Positions 48,441-60,586 of a stretch of DNA of 64,000 bases are shown one piece after another. Each line of letters opens with the position of its first letter. Position 1 is the stretch's first letter. The notes under the pieces were generated by a model. The model saw only the letters and a list, made by a program, of their open reading frames with translations, had not been told where the DNA came from and ran no database searches. The position numbers and the translations under genes were made by a program. The stretch is taken from assembly GCA_947683625.1 (NCBI GenBank), contig CANTUR010000166.1, positions 1 through 64,000 on the forward strand, given 5' to 3'. The stretch comes from Mallotus nudiflorus (Eukaryota > Streptophyta > Magnoliopsida > Malpighiales > Euphorbiaceae).

Positions 48441-50744
48441 AAATTGGATTCAATTTTTTATTAGCTATTTTTTTTAATCTTTAATTGCGTTGGATTGTAA
48501 AATATCAACAAAAGTTTCATAACCTATAACCACCAAAATCCATAAATGGTATTAAGGCTTATGAATGAAGATTTTTTTTTGAAAAATAGAAATATATATT
48601 TATTAGATAACAAAAAAGTAAAAAAAAAAGAAAAAATATAAAAAATAATAAAGAACCATCCTCAATTTAAGATATGATCTACAGACGTAGTAGTCAAAAA
48701 CAAAATTTATAATAAAAAAACATAAAATAAGAAAAAAAAAAAACAAGATTAACTATTAAATATAATATATTTAAAATAGACATCAGAAAATTTCTTTAGT
48801 CACCCATAAGGTCTAACTTGAACAGTTTTGCTTTGGTTTAGCCGTTTAGCCTTGTGCAATACGTTATTGTGTGTATATGAGATGCTTTCTTTAATTTTTT
48901 TTATTAGCTCTCAGCACATTGCATATATATATATATATATATATAATGCTGAATTTTAAAGTTATTAATTTCAAAATTTTATAAGTGTTCTCTTTTAGAA
49001 TTCAACATTCACCACTAAATGCTTATGTGTTAAATTCTTAAAAATTCTAATTTTTTCTATGAAAATATTCAAAAATTCTTTAGTTAATTGTCTATTTAAA
49101 ATAGACTCATTTTAACATAAAACATCTAATAGTATATATCTTTTTAGGATACACCGCCATACTTCATGTATAAATTAATATTATATTTTTATAATTGTCG
49201 TCTACATAAAAAAAAATTGTATTATATTATTATATCATCTATCGTTTCTTTTTCTTCAAGCCATTGTCCTCTTCTTCCTTCCATTCAATAAGAGTTAGTT
49301 TTTTTCTTTTTATTTTTTTTTTAAATTAAGAACATGTTTACTTTTGGTATTAGGGTTTGATTTTACCCTTTTTTGTTTCGCTTTGCTTTTACTCTTCTAT
49401 GGTGATCTCAAATTACATATTTGTTTTTGTTATTAGACAACTCTGAAATCATATTAATACAATTCAATTTTGTTATTATATAATTTTTTTCAATCATTAT
49501 TTAGTTATTACCGTTGTTGTTGTAATTGTTTTTTATGCTAAGCTGGTTAGTTGATGATTTAATCCTCTTAAAATTCGCATTGGAATAGGAGCAGGTCAAG
49601 ATAATTTACAAAATTTAGATAATTCAGACTATATTGGCGGTACGTGTTATTTCAAAATTTTATTAAAAAGTTCTTAGTATAGGTTTTGTTTTGAATAAAT
49701 TATTTCTTTCCTTTCAAAATGCTTTGTTTGTGATCTTTCTGACAATGAGAATGTCTACTTAGAATCTTAGTGATAATTCAAATTTTGATGATATGTTTTA
49801 TTTAATTTTACACTTTTATAATTATTGTAATTTTTAGTTAGAATTGAGTTTTTAATTTAAATAATAAAAAATTTAGATAAAATGAATTCTATTACTACAA
49901 AATAATTATTGAAAAAATTTTATTTTATGACCACAAATAATTTCTTTTTAATTTTTTTCTACCTTTTTAATACAAATAAAAACTTCAATATTTTTCTTTT
50001 AATGCTTACAATGTACATATCCAATATAATTTATGTGATAATGATAAGAAAATTATTAAATTGGCAATATGATTTATATAATTCTTTTTAGTTAACTTAT
50101 TTTTAAATTTTTAAATTTAACTTTAAAAAATCAATAGCTTAATTGTAATTCTTATCTCACTTTTTTTTATTTTACATCCTTTATTTTATTGTTATAGTTA
50201 TTATATACACATTAAAAATATATTTTTCTCTTTGCAAAGAGCACTGAATGAAATTATTGTGATAAAATTTTAAGTTCATGTATTTATAAATTATTTGATT
50301 AATTTATAATTTATTTTTTAAAATTATTGAATTAATTATTTTGAAATATTTTTTTTTAAATATATTATATTTACAGTCCATATAACGCATAGATGAACGA
50401 CTCATTATAAATTAATTTTCAAAATTTTTATTTATTTTTATTTTAATCACACTGTATCTTATATTAATGATAATATATTACTAATATATAAAAATAACAC
50501 ATCAATATATCGCAATTCGCAAATGCATGTCTAGTCATCAGTGTTTTTTTTTTCTTAAAAAAAAAAAAATTAAACTAATTGATGGTGTTAGTCTGGGCTC
50601 TTCGTTGCAAGTTACTGGGTATGGGCCCAAACACTTATAATTCAAGAGTACATTTTGAATGACATGCCCCTGTTAAAAAAATAGATGCCCAAACTGAATG
50701 TGGCACACAAGTAAAGTTAACATAAACCACACCTTAGACACATT
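48441..50744. other. AT-rich intergenic DNA
   Basis: No gene recognised. An (AT)n run lies at 48923-48946. A stretch ending CTAG|T at 50531-50535 has a Helitron-like look (see findings) but no hairpin good enough to call. Open frames here are short and AT-driven. Confidence 0.5.
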
Positions 50745-51195
50745 AACTATGTGGCAATAACCAGTCGGACTTTTTGATGACATGGTAGCGTCCAAATCAG
50801 ACATATAGATGACATGGTAACAACCACGTCAAACATTTGGATGACATGGATAGTCCACATCATAAAATCAAATGATGCGGATTTGGACACGTCAAATGGA
50901 GGGATAATGTGGCAAATTCCATGTCAGAGTGTAGGATAATGTGGCAATACCACATCAGATAGTTAAATGACATGGTTAATTACATATCAAATAATTTGAT
51001 AACATGAAAATTTCCACGTTAGAGATTTTGATGTCGTGGACATTTTCACATCAGATAGTCGGATAACATTAAATGTTTCAAATCAGATAATTGAATGACA
51101 TATTTACACCATATTAGATATTTTAGTGACGTGATATGAACCGTATCAGAAACGTAAATAATATGATTTTGACAAATCAAAAATTGAATAACGTG
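50745..51195. repeat. Degenerate tandem array, ~32-bp palindromic unit, about 14 copies
   Basis: Units begin at 50776, 50808, 50840, 50874, 50903 and 50935 (spacing 32, 32, 34, 29, 32) and continue with decay to about 51195. The unit resembles GATGACATGG-N(5-6)-CCACGTCA followed by 8-10 variable bases, so the two halves are imperfect inverted repeats able to fold. Unit-to-unit identity is low, so the array is old. Confidence 0.82.
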
Positions 51196-53050
51196 CATAA
51201 GGTATACTAGAATTGGTCAAAAAAAAATTCGACTACACCACGTATAAGTGTAACCTAAAGATTAATAATGAATGATAAATATAAGTGTTTTATTTTCCTA
51301 TTGATTTACTGCTAGAATCTCCCTAATTGATGTACTATCCTTTCCGAAGCCAAAAGTGCTACGTCTCTTACTCTAATGAAACACAGCCGCGCCGCCGTTG
51401 TCAGTGCTAGTACCAAAATAACTGTAAGAATGCTGTTGATGGGCAAGGAATTAATGGTGATAAATGGAATTTGAAGATAGAATTGTGAAAGGGCAAAACT
51501 GGAGTTAAATTTTGGGCCATATCAATTATGGATGAATAAACATTAAAGAGGAAGCTTCTCGATTGCCAACAGGGACTTTGAGCTTTGCTTTAGGCTTCTA
51601 TTCAATCTAATATATTCTCATATATGCTTGCTAACTCCTTCCATTTGGTTGCATTCAACCTGTCAAATTTGACAGAATCGGGTCGAATGTCTGATTTGTT
51701 TTCTTAGGAGCAATAAATATTATTTGATAAACATGTCTGATGAGACGCTTGAATTTTGCTATCTGAGATTGATATTACTGTGAGAAGTGCTTCAAGATTT
51801 GCACAACGAAACATCTATATAGCAATTCCCTTCTTAATTAATCATGTAGAAAATTCAAAACATTAAGCTCTAGGAGAGGAACTCTAAAATAATGATTAGC
51901 CTAATGATCGTTCCCAATGGTGCAGAAGCATATCTACAACGGTGCTTATGGTAGGTCTTGCATACATTGCAATGCCACTGTAATCGAAAGTTTCTACACC
52001 TGGTACGTCTCCACGCATTGCAAATGGTATCAAACATATATGATATTTCTACCCTCGTCTTCCTCTCTCGCCTTCGCTGCTTTTCTTTTTCTTCTTCTGG
52101 TTTTAAAACTTTTTTTTTTTTTTTTTTGTGTTTAATATTCTACATAAATTATATTTGAGTTTAATCTCAAATTAGTGTGGGGTTAATCCTATTTATATGT
52201 TTTTTTTATTTTGTTGATTAACAAAAACCATTTGACATTCATTACAGCTATAAATTGGTAGATCATTATGGTGATGATTAAAAAATGATGAATACTTGAA
52301 AAAAATAGTTAAATTCTGCTCTAATTGGCTCCTTTACTACATTTGTATGATGTTTTAGACTAAAAACGTTTTTTCTTATGTCTTCTAGAATGATTTTTCA
52401 GTTTATTTCTTACGGTTTTTATTTTATATGTTATGGAAAAAAATATCTTTCATTAATGTTAAGGGTTATTTTCAATAAATATGTTTTTACTGAAATGTGT
52501 GACTCTCATTTGGTTGAATAAATTTTTCACCAATTTTATTTAAAAAAAACAGATATCAAACATATGATGCACCTTTTGTTAAAAAAAAATGATGCACCCA
52601 AATTAAATCTCGCAAATGATTTCAAAACAAACTCTTCGAATAAATACCTAACTTTTTATAGTGCATAATGCAGCAAAGCTTAAAGCTATTTAGTTATTTA
52701 TTTGTGAATTAGTCATACGTCTTAAAATCATAAAGTCAAAAATTGAGTATTCACTCACAATAATTTCCTTCAAAATATAAAAAATTTGGACTTCAATTTC
52801 TGTTACTATTGGTGAAGAAATGTATATTTTTTAAAAAAGTCAGATAAATATATTAAATGATTTCACGCAGATATTTTACATTCGTAACAAAGCTAAATAA
52901 TGAAAACTCCTTAAAGGTTGCTGATATATGCTGTGGTAAAAATTCTCTACTTTATTTGAAAAAAAAAACAACAAGAAAGGAAATGATTTCACGTAGAAGA
53001 AAAAGAAAAGATCGAACCTGGGTTATGCCATGTGGGCTTCGAGGCTTAAT
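51196..53050. other. Intergenic DNA; segmental duplication anchors
   Basis: No gene that I can support. A short frame at 51917-52135 matches no family I know and ends in a T-run. About 52555-52720 resembles 8705-8885, and 52958-53000 resembles 10370-10415, both in the same orientation. A GC-richer patch lies at 51355-51420. Confidence 0.5.
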
Positions 53051-53162
53051 ATGAAGATTAGGGATGTCAAAATGGATCACGACACGTTAATACGATTCGT
53101 CTAACATACAAAATTAGTGAATTAGAGTTGAGGCTAAACGTGTTTGTGTCAAAAACAAATTA

Positions 53163-53781
53163 ATCCGTTTATGATATGTTTAAATCAGGTGGTGTCACGG
53201 GTTGACACGCGAACCCGTTACAACCTGTTTAATTAAATGTGTCGTATTTGACACGACCCATTTAAAACCCATTTAATTTATTATAATTTTAAGGGTAAAT
53301 TGGTCATTATATACACCTATATATAAACTCTTTATTCAGACCAACCATAATTTTTGTTCTCTGTCTGTCACTTAATAGATAAATTTCAAGGTACAAGCTA
53401 TTTTTAATTCTTCTACTTCTTCTCTTTGTAGCTTCATCTAAATTGGAGCTAAACAGGTTCGAGTAAAAAATGAGTCGACCCGTTTATGACACGTTTAAAT
53501 CAGGTCGTGTTACGGGTTGACACGCGAACCCGTTATAACCTATTTAATTAAACGTGTCATGTTGGGGTCATGTCAGGTGACACAACCCATTTAAAATCCA
53601 CTTAATTTATTATAATTTTAAGGGTAAAGTGACCATTATATACACCTATATATAAACTCTTTATCCAAACCAACCCTAATTTTTGTTCTATATCTGTCGC
53701 TTAGCAGACAAATTTCAAGGTATAAGCTATTTTTAATTCTTCTACTTCTTCTATTTGTAGCTTCATCTATAATTTTACATT
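53163..53781 (+). repeat. Tandem duplication of the hAT-1 promoter/leader block (~315 bp period)
   Basis: The block starting CCGTTTATGA (53165) and ending TTTGTAGCTTCATCT (near 53445) is repeated from 53480 to 53769 with about 10 percent difference. Each copy holds CGGGTTGACACGCGAACCCGTTA, then TATATATAAACTC, a TATA-like box, and the same downstream leader. The transposon may thus have had two promoters in series. Confidence 0.85.
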
Positions 53782-56044
53782 TTAAATCTATTTTACTTGG
53801 TTGTCAAACGATGCTTTATTGACAATTGCCAACATATTATATCATAGCTTAAAATTTTTTTTTTTGACCAAAATCATAGCTTTAATTCCTAGTGGCTCAT
53901 ATTTACTTTTGTTATATTGATATGTTTAGATCATAATTGTTCTTGGTTGTATCTCAAAAGATTTATTGTGTATTTTTTGTTTGGATAAATGCAATCTATT
54001 TCTGCTTCTTTTTCATTTTTTGTTTCCTATCTGGTGTTTTGAATTTGACTTTGATTTTATATGAGACTTTTTTTTTGAGATAGTCTTTGATTTTATATTA
54101 GACTTAGTATAAGGAAATTAGTATAATTTAATATAAAATTATTTATTTTTATTTTTATTATTCTCTTCCTTTCCTGTTTTATTTTATTTGTATTTTAATT
54201 TGGTTGTGAGTGAGTGGTGTTCTATTCATGCTTATTTAATATTTTAGCTCATAGGATCAAGCATTATTGTCTCTTATATTAGTATAAAACAGAAAAAAAG
54301 TGTACAATCATGCAATTAGTATATATTATTTGTTTCTTTTTTACTTTTGCTTAGAAATTTTACCATCATGCATCTAATGTATTATTTTTTTATTCAGATT
54401 TCTAACAGTGAAACTGATTCGGTTGAGATCAATAACATGGCCATTGATGTAGAAGATGATGAAATTGTGGAATTAGAAGATGCTAGTGTTGGAGTGGAAG
54501 TAAGTAAGTCTAAGAGGTCAAGAAAGCTGACTTCAATTGTTTGGAATTTTTTTAATATGGGTGGAAGGGACAAACAAGAAAAGAATAGCAAAATGTAAGG
54601 CTTATGGGAAGGAATATGCAGCTGATAGCAAATATGAGATAGGTAATATGAAACATCATAAACTTGTATATCCTAGAAAAAAATATTAAAGATATTGATC
54701 AAAGTTTGATAACTATTGATGGGTCTTTTTTAAATAGTAAATTTAATGCTGATGAGTTTAGGGAATTAGTTGCCCCTATTGTTATCATACATGATTTGCC
54801 ATTTCAATTTATTGAGTAGGTGGGAATGAGAAATTTATTGCTTTATTTGAAACCTTATTTTCATCTTATATTAAGCAATACTTGTTGAGTTGATTGTATA
54901 AAGATATTTAATAGGGAAAAAGTTAAAGTAAAACGTATGTTAGAGACTACACTAGGGAGGATATCTCTAATCTCTGATTGTTAGTCTTCTATGACTACTG
55001 ATGGATATATTTGCTTGACTGGACATTTTATTGATAAGGATTGACATTTACAGAAAAGAATCTTGAACTTTTATTATATACCTCCTCCTCATAGTAGGGT
55101 AGCTTTGTTTGAAAAAATTCACAATTTCTTGTGTAGTTGGTAGATTGATACTAAGATTTTTTGTATGACTTTGGATAATGCAACTTCTAATAATGTGTGT
55201 GCTGATTTGTTAAAAAATCTTTTGTTTACTAAAGGAGGGCTTTTGAATAAAGAAGATTTTTTTCATATGAGATGCTCGACTTATATCTTGAACTTGATAG
55301 TAAAAGATATATTAAAAGAGATTGATGATTTAGCTGTGAAAATTAGAGAAAACATTAAATATGTAAAAGGATCTCAAGCTAGAAAAATTAAATTTTTAGA
55401 GTGTGTTGATCTCTGCGCTCTAGACTTTAAAAGGAGTCTTCATCAAGATGTTCCCACTATATGGAATTCAACATATTTAACGTTTGATATTGCATTATAT
55501 TATCAAAATGCTTTTAGTCATCTTCAAACGAGTTATTCTAATTTTAAGCATTGTCCATCTTTTGATGAGTGGGCTAAAGTTAACAAGATTTGCAAGTTTT
55601 TAATGATATTACTTGTCTCTTTTCTAGCATAAACTATCCAACAACAAACTTGTTTTTTCCTTCGGTAGTCACTGCTCATTTAACTTTGAAGGAAAGTATG
55701 TGTAGTGAAGATATGTTTATGAAGTCAATGGCTAAGAAGATGTTTGAGAAATTAAAGAAGTGTTGGTATGAAAATAGTAGAATTTTAGCTATTGTTGTGA
55801 TTTTAGATTCTAGATATAAGTTAAACTTTGTGGAATGGTGTTATAAGAAGCTTTATGGTGATGTGGGGATATTTGAGACAAAGAATGTTAAAAATGACTT
55901 GGAATCCTTATATTCCGAGTATGTGAATGTTGTACATGTGCAAATTATGAGTGTTGATGTTGACTTAAGTGATAAAGAAGGAATTGATGATGATGCTACC
56001 AAATCAATTTTGGCTAAAGATATATTAAATGTAATTATGATATA

Positions 56045-58042
56045 TGTAACACCCTAATTTCTTTTCTATTAAAGTAGTCCAAGTCTTTATTTAACATATT
56101 AATTCAACCATATCATTATTAACAAAGTCCATATATTATTTAAGCCCATAAAAGATTATAAATTTTTTATTCTTATAATACATAAGAGTTATAATTAAAA
56201 AAAAATAATTACAAAACATGTCCTTTTTGTCTAAGTGTATGCTTATAATACAAGGAGAAAGAGGGTGAGAGTTTGACTGGTGACCTTTGCTCCATACTTT
56301 ATTGATAATATGATATGCTTCAAACAGTCACACTTCAAACTTCACTATCTAGAAAAATAATTGTGATTTGGTGAGTTACGACTCAATGAATATAAATATT
56401 AATTAAATTCTAAAGGCATAAAAAAATAAACAAACAAATAATATTAAATCACAATACTATTACGAATTATTCAAATGCAAGTGTCAATAAAATATTCATT
56501 AATTTTGTTGTGGCCGGACAAGACAATTATTACTCCAGGGATTCATGTGAAACAATTGTCATTTGATTTTGCTGGCTAGTATATAACATGTGAATCATAT
56601 GATTTTCTTTGATCATTTGCATTTGCCATGTGAGTTGCAAATATTTGTCAAACCGGTCACAACATCCTTTTATATACATATGCAAGTGCTCACGTATGAA
56701 TTTGCATTTAAATTGTGAACACTTATGTATAGACATAATCAATCAATAAGCAAACCATATACATTTAAATAATCAAAAGGAAATTAACTTTAATCACATA
56801 ATTTCACCCAAGAATTCAATCAATATTTATACTCACACTTTAAGATGCCAAATACTCTATGGATGATTTGAATCACTTCCTCGAGCTTCGCCAATACTTT
56901 GGGATCTAAAAAAATAACATATATTTGATTAAAAAAATTCCTTTGCTAAGTGTTTATGTTTGGTATGCAATTGAGATATGTTCTGTATATGTGTAAATTT
57001 AACATTTATGCAAATTTTTCTCCTTGTTAGGCAGCTTGACCATACTAGATCTGGGAGTGAATAAATTTCACCAAATTACTTGATTCAATTTTTAACAAAA
57101 ACTAGACATCCAGGGATACAACATATCTAAAAATTACCTAAATATACGCCCTGCAAAATAAATGGCGAATTTTTGAATTTAGACATGTGCTCTATATAGA
57201 AACAGTTTGAGCAGGTCTCAATCAATTTAGAATTTCTCATGTTATATAAGTATAATTGCAAAACCATTTTCATTAACTTTATTGACACATAAATTAACAA
57301 CTTTCACGTTTTATACTTGTCTAATTTAGCCTCTAAGGTTCTCATATTAATTAGGGAGAACCGGACTGCTTGCAGACATTACAAGAAAAATCAGTTCCAC
57401 TCCAAGGGTGATTTCTCATTACACACCTATTATTTCATAAAACTACATCACATGGTTTTAGATAACATATAAAGGAACAAAACTCATGTTTATCACTTTG
57501 TCTAAATCAGTCTCTAACATCTTCAAAATAATTAATCAATATCAGGTGCCTTGCTGGAACAGTTACCCGAACCAGTCCCAAATAAACTTCCATAGAGTTT
57601 CACATACTTAATATTTCACAAAACCCTTTTACAAACATCCAGATAAGATATAAACCCACAAGTTTTATGTTTGGAACTTCCCCTAATTTTACTTTTATGG
57701 CTGCAAAAATTAGAGTGCAATCTATAGCTATAAACCAGGATTTTTAGCATGAAGAACACTATATTCATTACCAAAATCAATTAACTTGTTTCTTTTCTTA
57801 ATTCTTTAGTTAACTTGTTTCCCTTGCTAATTATTTCTAATTACCATACTCAACATATCAGGATGGAAGAATTATACAAGAAAATAAGATGAATTTACTT
57901 ACCTTTGCCAAATTAGAAAACCCCTAAAATTGTCTCCTTTTCTTCCTTCTTCCTTCTTCTTCTCTTCATCTCTCCCTTATCTTTTCTTTCCTTTTTTTTT
58001 GTTCTCACGTTCCAACCCCCTTTCCCTTACATTTATCTACTG

Positions 58043-58117
<75 letters not shown>

Positions 58118-58436
58118 ATATCAAGCAAAAGTTCAAATCAATCCTCCTTCTATGCAAAAGCTTAATTTAGTCCCTATAGTCAATTATGTAAATAAATAAA
58201 CTAAATTCAATTCTTTACATATTTATTTATTGACTAGCTTTCAATTTTATAATACTCCAAATATATTATATATTTCACATAATCAAGTACACCATTGCAA
58301 TGCACTAAAATAAATGAAAGGATGTGGAATTCACATTGTCAACTAGAATGATTTTAGATACTTATGTTCAAGTGAATTATATGTAATGCATGCAAATTTA
58401 AATGAAATATGTATGGTTAGGGTCAAGGATGTTACA
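56045..58436 (-). mobile_element. Solo LTR (gypsy-type) in hAT-1 intron
   Basis: 2392 bp. On the minus strand it starts TGTAACATCCTTGACCC and ends GGGTGTTACA, the TG-to-CA ends and TGTAACA/TGTTACA short inverted repeats common in plant gypsy LTRs. The flanks ATATA (56040-56044) and ATACA (58437-58441) differ at one base and fit a 5-bp target duplication. No internal coding domain is present, so it is taken as a solo LTR rather than an element. A long TTA microsatellite lies at 58047-58115. Confidence 0.75.
58047..58115. repeat. TTA microsatellite, about 23 units
   Basis: Uninterrupted ATT/TTA trinucleotide run within the solo LTR. Long pure AAT/TTA arrays also occur at 9641-9693, 17330-17358 and 60527-60582. 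Confidence 0.95.
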
Positions 58437-59474
58437 ATACACCTTTATTTTTTAAAATTTATTTGAACTATTTAAATATGGAAAGAGCATCATATTTCTA
58501 ATTTGGTTCAAATATTCAATTTAGAATAAAATTATTTGTTTTGATTTTTTTTTTCTTGTAGGAGTTTGATTCTTTTGATTGTGATGATATTGCTCCTTCA
58601 AAAACTCAACTTGAACTTTATTTTGATGAGCCAAGAATGGACCGAAAGGTAAATTTAGATATATTGTCTTATTGGAAAGGAAATCAATATTGACATCCTT
58701 AAGTTACAGCCATGGCTTGTGATGTTCTAGCAATTTCTATTACAACAGTTGCTTCAAAAAGTGCTTTTAACAATAATAGGAGGGTTCTTGATCAATATAG
58801 GAGTGCACTAAAACCTTATGTGGTTGACGCTTTAGTTTGTAGTAGAGATTGGTTGTTTGGAGAACAGGGAATAATCTATTTTTTTGACTTAACTAATTAT
58901 TTGTTTATTTATTTGCATGTCTATCAACTAATTAATTGACTAATTCATTATTTATTTGTTTGTGTAGATGCAAAAAATTGGAGTTGGAAGAACTTACAAA
59001 AGATATTATGAAGTTTAAATTAGAGTCTTTGGAGTTGAACAAAGATATTTCTTCTCTTTCCTCAAATAAATTCTGAAATTTAGACATTCATTTAAAAGTT
59101 TGATGTGTATTTATATGAAAGACTTTAAATATTACTTATTTCAAATATTGGTTATGTATGCTTATTTTATTTAAAAGAACATGAACTTTCCTAAATTCTA
59201 ATTATATTATGGATATTATTGTATTTTTTTTTTACGAAAAATAGTATATTTATAAGTGATAGATGTTAGATGGGTTGTGCGGGTCATTAAATTCAATACG
59301 ACACATCTAACCCATTTATTTAAACAGGTTAACCCGTTTAATTTTTGTGTCGTATTAGGGTTGAGATTTTTGACACAATTATTAAATGACTCATGTTCAT
59401 ATTGACCCTAATCGTAACACTATAGTAGGTCAACCCGACACAAACAAGACTCATCAACCTATTTTGATGAAGAT

Positions 59475-60250
59475 TTCCAATTAAAAAGGAAATATAAAAA
59501 AAGTTCCATTATTTGATGGCCTAATATTTTTTTTCTTAAATTACTGATATTAAAATCCCATTAAATTTTCTTTCACAAAAATCTCATTAAATTTTAATTA
59601 ATTCAATTAATTCTAAATTTAATCATTTAAACAAAACCAACTCTACCCGTTCATAACAAAATGTATTCAGTAAAGGAGGAAAGAGTTGGTTTGTCCTCCC
59701 ACGCACTCGTGCAGGCCTCTTTTATTAGTGAGCACTTTAAACTTTTGCTAAACAATGCACACTACAAAGATTGCTGCATAGACTCTTGAAAAAATGTATC
59801 ATTTCTTGATTTTTTTAATAAATTATTAATTAATCATCTTAATATTTATATATAGCTATTAAGACATTATGTTAAATTCTATTGCTTGTAAAAATTTCAA
59901 TGTTATTCTGCTTAAAACTTATGGCTTAATTAATATGAATGTTCACCTTAGTACTATCCTTTACATATTTTTATTTTTTAAATTTATTTTTATAATATAG
60001 TTATTAGTTATACAAGTATGGAACTTTTTTCTATAAGTGCATTCATAATTTTATTTTTATTTTCCTTTATGTGTTTAGTAATTTATACGCTATTATTTTT
60101 ATAGAAGAAAACTCATACTATTAAAATTATCAGAAAATAAAATAACAATTATTTACGCACTTTAATTTGACATTAATTTTATATGTTATATGTTGCATGT
60201 ACGGTGCAAATGTATTTTGCTCTAACGCCATACTACGTCACTTGTACGAC
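59475..60250. other. Intergenic spacer between two hAT elements; segmental anchor
   Basis: No gene. About 59695-60190 matches 17710-18260 in order and orientation (see there), making it the right-hand anchor of the duplication. The last eight bases before 60251 are TGTACGAC, the expected position of a hAT target duplication. Confidence 0.6.
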
Positions 60251-60522
60251 TAGGGCTGACAATTTGTGACATGACCCATTTAAATAACATGACATGATAC
60301 TAAATTAAACATATTTGAATTTAGATTAAATGGGTTCAAGTCATAAATAGGTCAATCTATTTAAAATACGAATAAAATAGTGTTTAAACGGGTTGAACCT
60401 GCCTAATCCATTTATTAAATGGGTTATACGATTAACCTGTAATCCGTTTAAACACGTATTATCATATTTCATAAATAGGTTAACACAATTAATTATTAAC
60501 CTGTTTAAACATGTATAAACTT

Positions 60523-60586
<64 letters not shown>

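Larger units (their letters stand above)
54391..59079 (+). pseudogene. hAT transposase of hAT-1, broken
   Basis: BED zinc finger at 54510-54660: RKLTSIVWNFF, then after a frameshift CKAYGKEY..DSKY..GNMKHH, with the second Cys now Tyr. Core: DC-stop-SSMTTDGYICLTGHF near 54978 (first Asp block), MTLDNATSNNVC at 55165 (second), RCSTYILNLIVKD near 55275 (usually C-A-H), and WNSTY at 55463. After 55630 the frame shifts. An intron from about 56029 (GTAATT) to 58560 (CTTGTAG) holds the solo LTR. The dimerisation domain is at 58561-58868: YWKGNQ, ASKSAFNNNRRVLDQYRSAL, CSRDWL. The next donor appears changed (CAGGGA at 58864-58869 in place of CAGGTA); the last exon KKLELEELTKDIMKFK ends at 59079. Confidence 0.85.
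53059..59466 (+). mobile_element. hAT DNA transposon hAT-1, degenerate, with nested solo LTR
   Basis: The left end TAGGGATGTCAAAATGG is of hAT type, and the right end reads CCTATTTTG, matching the complement of the CAAAATGG part only. ATGAAGAT occurs directly outside both limits (53051-53058, 59467-59474), as an 8-bp hAT target duplication would. Because the right end lacks the outer nine bases of the inverted repeat, the exact right limit is uncertain. Sub-terminal words such as CGGGTTGACACG and AACCCGTT recur near both ends. A BED zinc finger, RNase H-like core and dimerisation domain lie between. Without the solo LTR it is about 4.0 kb, a normal size. Confidence 0.8.

Noticed and set aside
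50745..51195. CRISPR-like array
   Set aside because: Units are contiguous and degenerate without unique spacers, and the DNA is from a plant nucleus.
51917..52158. Small plus-strand frames with Cys/His and hydrophobic tail
   Set aside because: No family recognised, ends in a T run, no conservation evidence; could be chance.
56530..56742. 70-codon minus-strand frame in the solo LTR
   Set aside because: No recognisable domain; LTR sequence, chance frame.
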